Source: Mycteria americana (Eukaryota; Chordata; Aves; Ciconiiformes; Ciconiidae). From it: DNA of 64,000 bases. The stretch spans positions 40,032,135 through 40,096,134 of the forward strand of contig NC_134365.1 of NCBI RefSeq assembly GCF_035582795.1, in the 5' to 3' direction. Each line of letters begins with the position of its first letter. Within the stretch, counting starts at the first letter, position 1. Below are positions 60,861 to 64,000 of the stretch, one piece after another. The translations under genes and the position numbers were made by a program. Below the pieces are notes generated by a model that saw only the letters and a list, made by a program, of their open reading frames with translations, did not search any database and had not been told where the DNA came from.

Positions 60861-63800
60861 CCCTCATTCTCTACGCCCCTTTGCTCAGCTTCACACACCG
60901 CATGAATCCAGACGTCCCATGCATGAACCTGGAGTGAAAAGCCTGTAATAAAGAACCAGGCACTGGACTTAATTGTCTGTGCTTTTTGCTGCAGAAGTTT
61001 ACAATTTGTCCCAGCAGTTAGATTTTTCCCCTGACAGTTGAATGTTTTCTTTGCATGGGGGAAGGAAAGAGACTGCCTGCTTATGAAGAATGGGGAAGGA
61101 GGACTCTGCTGAACCCTCCCACTCCCCCAGCGCATAACATCTCACTGAGAACACAAGGCTGCTGACGAGGGTATTCAGTCTGGCAAACGATAAATCACAG
61201 TGCTGGCATAATAGGCAGACACACGCTCAGTTAAGGAGCACGCCTGCAGAGTGTGAATCTGCTCGCTCGGCGTGCTCACCACTCAAGTGCTTAGCTCCTA
61301 ACGGTGCAGGCAATGTCCAAGGGCAGCAAAAATGCCAGCGAAAGGGTGAGCGGCTGCCCAGGTGGCGGGGCAGTCACCTTAGCTCCAGCGTCTGCTCCCA
61401 GAATAGACGTTTTTGTTTTATTCAGTGCCATAATAAGTGGCTTTCATTGATTCTGCCTTTCTTGAAATGCAAGTCTCTATTGTCCTTCCTCCCTAGCCAG
61501 CACCTCCGGCCACACTGCTGTCTGTGCCAGGAAGGCTGCAAGGAGGAGGGGGACAGGGAGGAAGGTAGGCACACTCGTCCCTCAGATACGCCTTCTGTCT
61601 CCTTATAGCCGCTTCCAGTTGCTGCTGGCGGCCCCCTGCCCAGTGCCCTCCTTCCCAGCTTCCTCCAGCTGCCCTGCTGCTGCCAGTGGCAAGTCTCAGC
61701 CACTGTCTGGAGAAACAGCAGCTGGTGGGAACTGGCCTCTCTCCAGTCTCACAGGAGCCGCCTCTGGGGCAGGTTGAGCATCCTGCCCATCAGTGAAAGG
61801 GCTGCAGTCACAAAGCCAGGCTCTGTCTGGGTATTCCCTCTGGCCTCAGAAATTGTTAATTCTTTTCTTCGTGGGGGCACAGATTCAACTGGAAGGTGGA
61901 GAAACTCACAGATGAGTGGTTAGGCCAGTCTCTGAAAGAGACGGGAGATGTGAAATAGGAGTTGTTAATGCTCCCAGGCAAAGGAGAGGACTGCAACTGT
62001 GGGGCAGCCCTGTGAAAAAGGAGTGGTGGTGCCACAACAACCACACCACGATTTAAGTGGAATCAGCAGCCTCTGAGAATGTCCCTGCTGGTGCATGAGA
62101 AGAGAGGCTTTGACACCTCCTGGAGCAGACCACCAAAGACACTTTGGCAGAGAAACTCGTTTCTGAATTCTGGTGAGGTACACGTAGAACATGCATGAGA
62201 CAGAAAACAGTTCGCTGAGCCCTGTCGAAACTGAAGTGCTTCTGCACATGTCCAGAGGCTGAACCTTCAGGACCTTTGAAAAGCCAAGGATTTTAAAAGC
62301 CTCCCAGCTGAGGTCATATCTGAGCACCGGTCTGAAGGGTAGCAATTTTGGGTGCCGGTGTTCACGGTCCGCTCTGGGTACCAAAGTCCTTTGCATGATC
62401 CGCTCTTTCAGCCTTAGGAACAGATGCGATCATCAATGTATGATGTTTCAGATTTGAAAAATCCAGGCCAAAGTCCAATAGCATATTTGAACCCACCTCA
62501 ATTACCACTGAAAGAATATGTTCCTGCCATAGAAATTAGGTACGATTTTGGACATATTTTGGCTTTGCTGCTGGGTCCTATCTTGCAACTCTGCTTCTGT
62601 GAAGAATTGTGGAATTGCTTAATCCAGTCTTTGGATTGTATGGCATTTAGCAACATACATCAGCTGCAAACTTTGGGTTTGCTTTTTAAACTGTTACTCA
62701 AAAATAAGCAATACAAATAATAGTGATTACATGGCTAGGTATATGTAGGATATACTTATTGGCACCTAGGGCTGTACATGCCAGTGAGAAATTCGGCACA
62801 ATGATTTAAATACCTACTTACTTAATATATTAAAATGTAGTTTGTTCCTCACACAAGGCCAAGCCTGTATCTAGCTTCAGGTTCACATTTGTAGCTCACC
62901 TGGACAAAGATAACTAGTCCTGACAAAAAGTCCACTCACTCTCCACTGTCATGACATTTTCTGGCTTCACCCCACTGCAAAATCATAGCTGTACTGTCAC
63001 GGTGTGATCCTCACCAAAGTCCTGAAATTCATTATAGCTTCTGCCTTTTTAAAAATCACCTTTTGTAGGGGAGAAATTGCTAATATATTATTTCAGTGAC
63101 TTCATATCTGTATTCTCTATTGATGTTCAAGAAATTTGTTAAAAGACACATTCAGCATTCCAAGCATTCACTTGTTTTTATAAGGACTGCCAGCAGCAAT
63201 CACCCGATTTGCACATTAGCCGTAATTCCTATCTATTCTTTGTCTATTGTAAACACTAAGCCACAAGACTGTATTTGTAGTTTTTGTGGATTCCTCAAGT
63301 GTAGTGCTAACAATCTGGGAAGTATGCAAAGATTTGTGTTTTACCCCATGATCTATACATATTGGTCTTGCAATTCCACCTTTCTTTCATAAAATATGAA
63401 CTTGGGAGGGAATGCAGGAAGAAGACAAGGACTGATTGGAATAATTTCATGAAACTGATAAACCATTTGACCACTAGTTTGGCATTGGCCATTTAATGGC
63501 CTGACCCGCTTTTAATTGCACAGAAGATTCTTTGAATTTAATCCTTGAAAATTGTGCTGTCCAAAGATTACTGGATCAGATAACAAAGAGACATCACCAC
63601 TGAAGGCTTACCTACTTGGGCAAGTTCAGTACAAGACAAGGTATGCATTTGAACAAATTTAGTACATGGATATAACTTTTCTTCAAAAATTACTGTGTAT
63701 GTGTTGGAGTCATACTAAAGTCAGCTTAAATACATCTGCTTGTCTATTCAGGTGCTGTTACACCAGTATCATCAGTAACATTTTTGCACTTCAACAAGGC

Positions 63801-64000
63801 TTAGTATTGTCCAAAGGTTTAATAAATTAAGAGGAAGACTTGAACTATAGTTGCCTGGACTCTATATTTAGGATTAATGTATTTATAAGTAAATGGAACT
63901 TTCTGATTTCTTGCATATAATCATTACAAGCACAATGAATATAGAAGTGTAAGTGAAAAAACCCATGTATTTCCAGTAAAATCAATTGTTAAAAATTGGA

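Larger units (their letters stand above)
48001..64000. other. Distal upstream flank, no recognised gene
   Basis: Mostly AT-rich, with GC-richer patches at 50570-50760, 59680-59800 and 61130-62400. Open frames are short or lack recognisable domains. No CR1 identified by eye. In mammals CPSF6 is the next gene beyond CPM, but none of it is visible here. Confidence 0.6.

Noticed and set aside
60737..61135. 132-residue minus-strand ORF rich in Arg, Lys and Glu
   Set aside because: Product of the polypyrimidine tract read on the other strand; no domain.
1..64000. CRISPR arrays, operons, prophage or bacterial defence systems
   Set aside because: The window is clearly vertebrate chromosomal DNA; no regular spaced repeats or compact gene strings exist.

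Overview
This window is vertebrate nuclear DNA, most likely avian. Evidence: one split gene with consensus GT/AG introns, a CpG-island promoter, long AT-rich introns and flanks, homopolymer tracts, and several CR1 LINE copies of the kind that dominate bird and other sauropsid genomes. No prokaryotic organisation is visible. Apart from the gene and CR1 remnants, almost all six-frame ORFs look like chance openings.

The only gene I can assign with confidence is CPM (carboxypeptidase M), on the minus strand from an ATG at 39214-39212 to a stop at 5508-5506. I rebuilt nine coding exons by eye from splice sites and protein similarity. Their lengths are 18, 151, 98, 173, 185, 171, 153, 149 and 246 nt. 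The phases all join, giving an intact 447-residue protein; human CPM has 443. It has a signal peptide, the zinc ligands H86, E89 and H193, the catalytic Glu at 284, a C-terminal beta-barrel (transthyretin-like) domain and a GPI-type tail. The first coding exon carries only six codons and is separated from the second by a 193-nt intron that contains a perfect 33-bp-arm palindrome.

Layout: 1-5100 is the 3' flank. By synteny known in other vertebrates it may hold the convergent end of MDM2, but no MDM2 coding sequence is present. 5506-11048 holds six clustered CPM exons (exons 4-9), and 19213-19310 holds the zinc-motif exon 3. The 19.5-kb intron 2 (19311-38852) contains two minus-strand CR1s, a plus-strand CR1 interrupted by another CR1, and a candidate regulatory element near 33.0-33.4 kb. 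38690-39700 is the CpG island and promoter, with a possible divergent transcript. 39.7-64.0 kb is upstream, apparently intergenic, AT-rich DNA with no recognised gene, a few exon-like ORFs of unknown status and a few conserved-element candidates.

I did not find a new multi-gene system. The most unusual structures are the palindrome in CPM intron 1 and the nested CR1 insertion.
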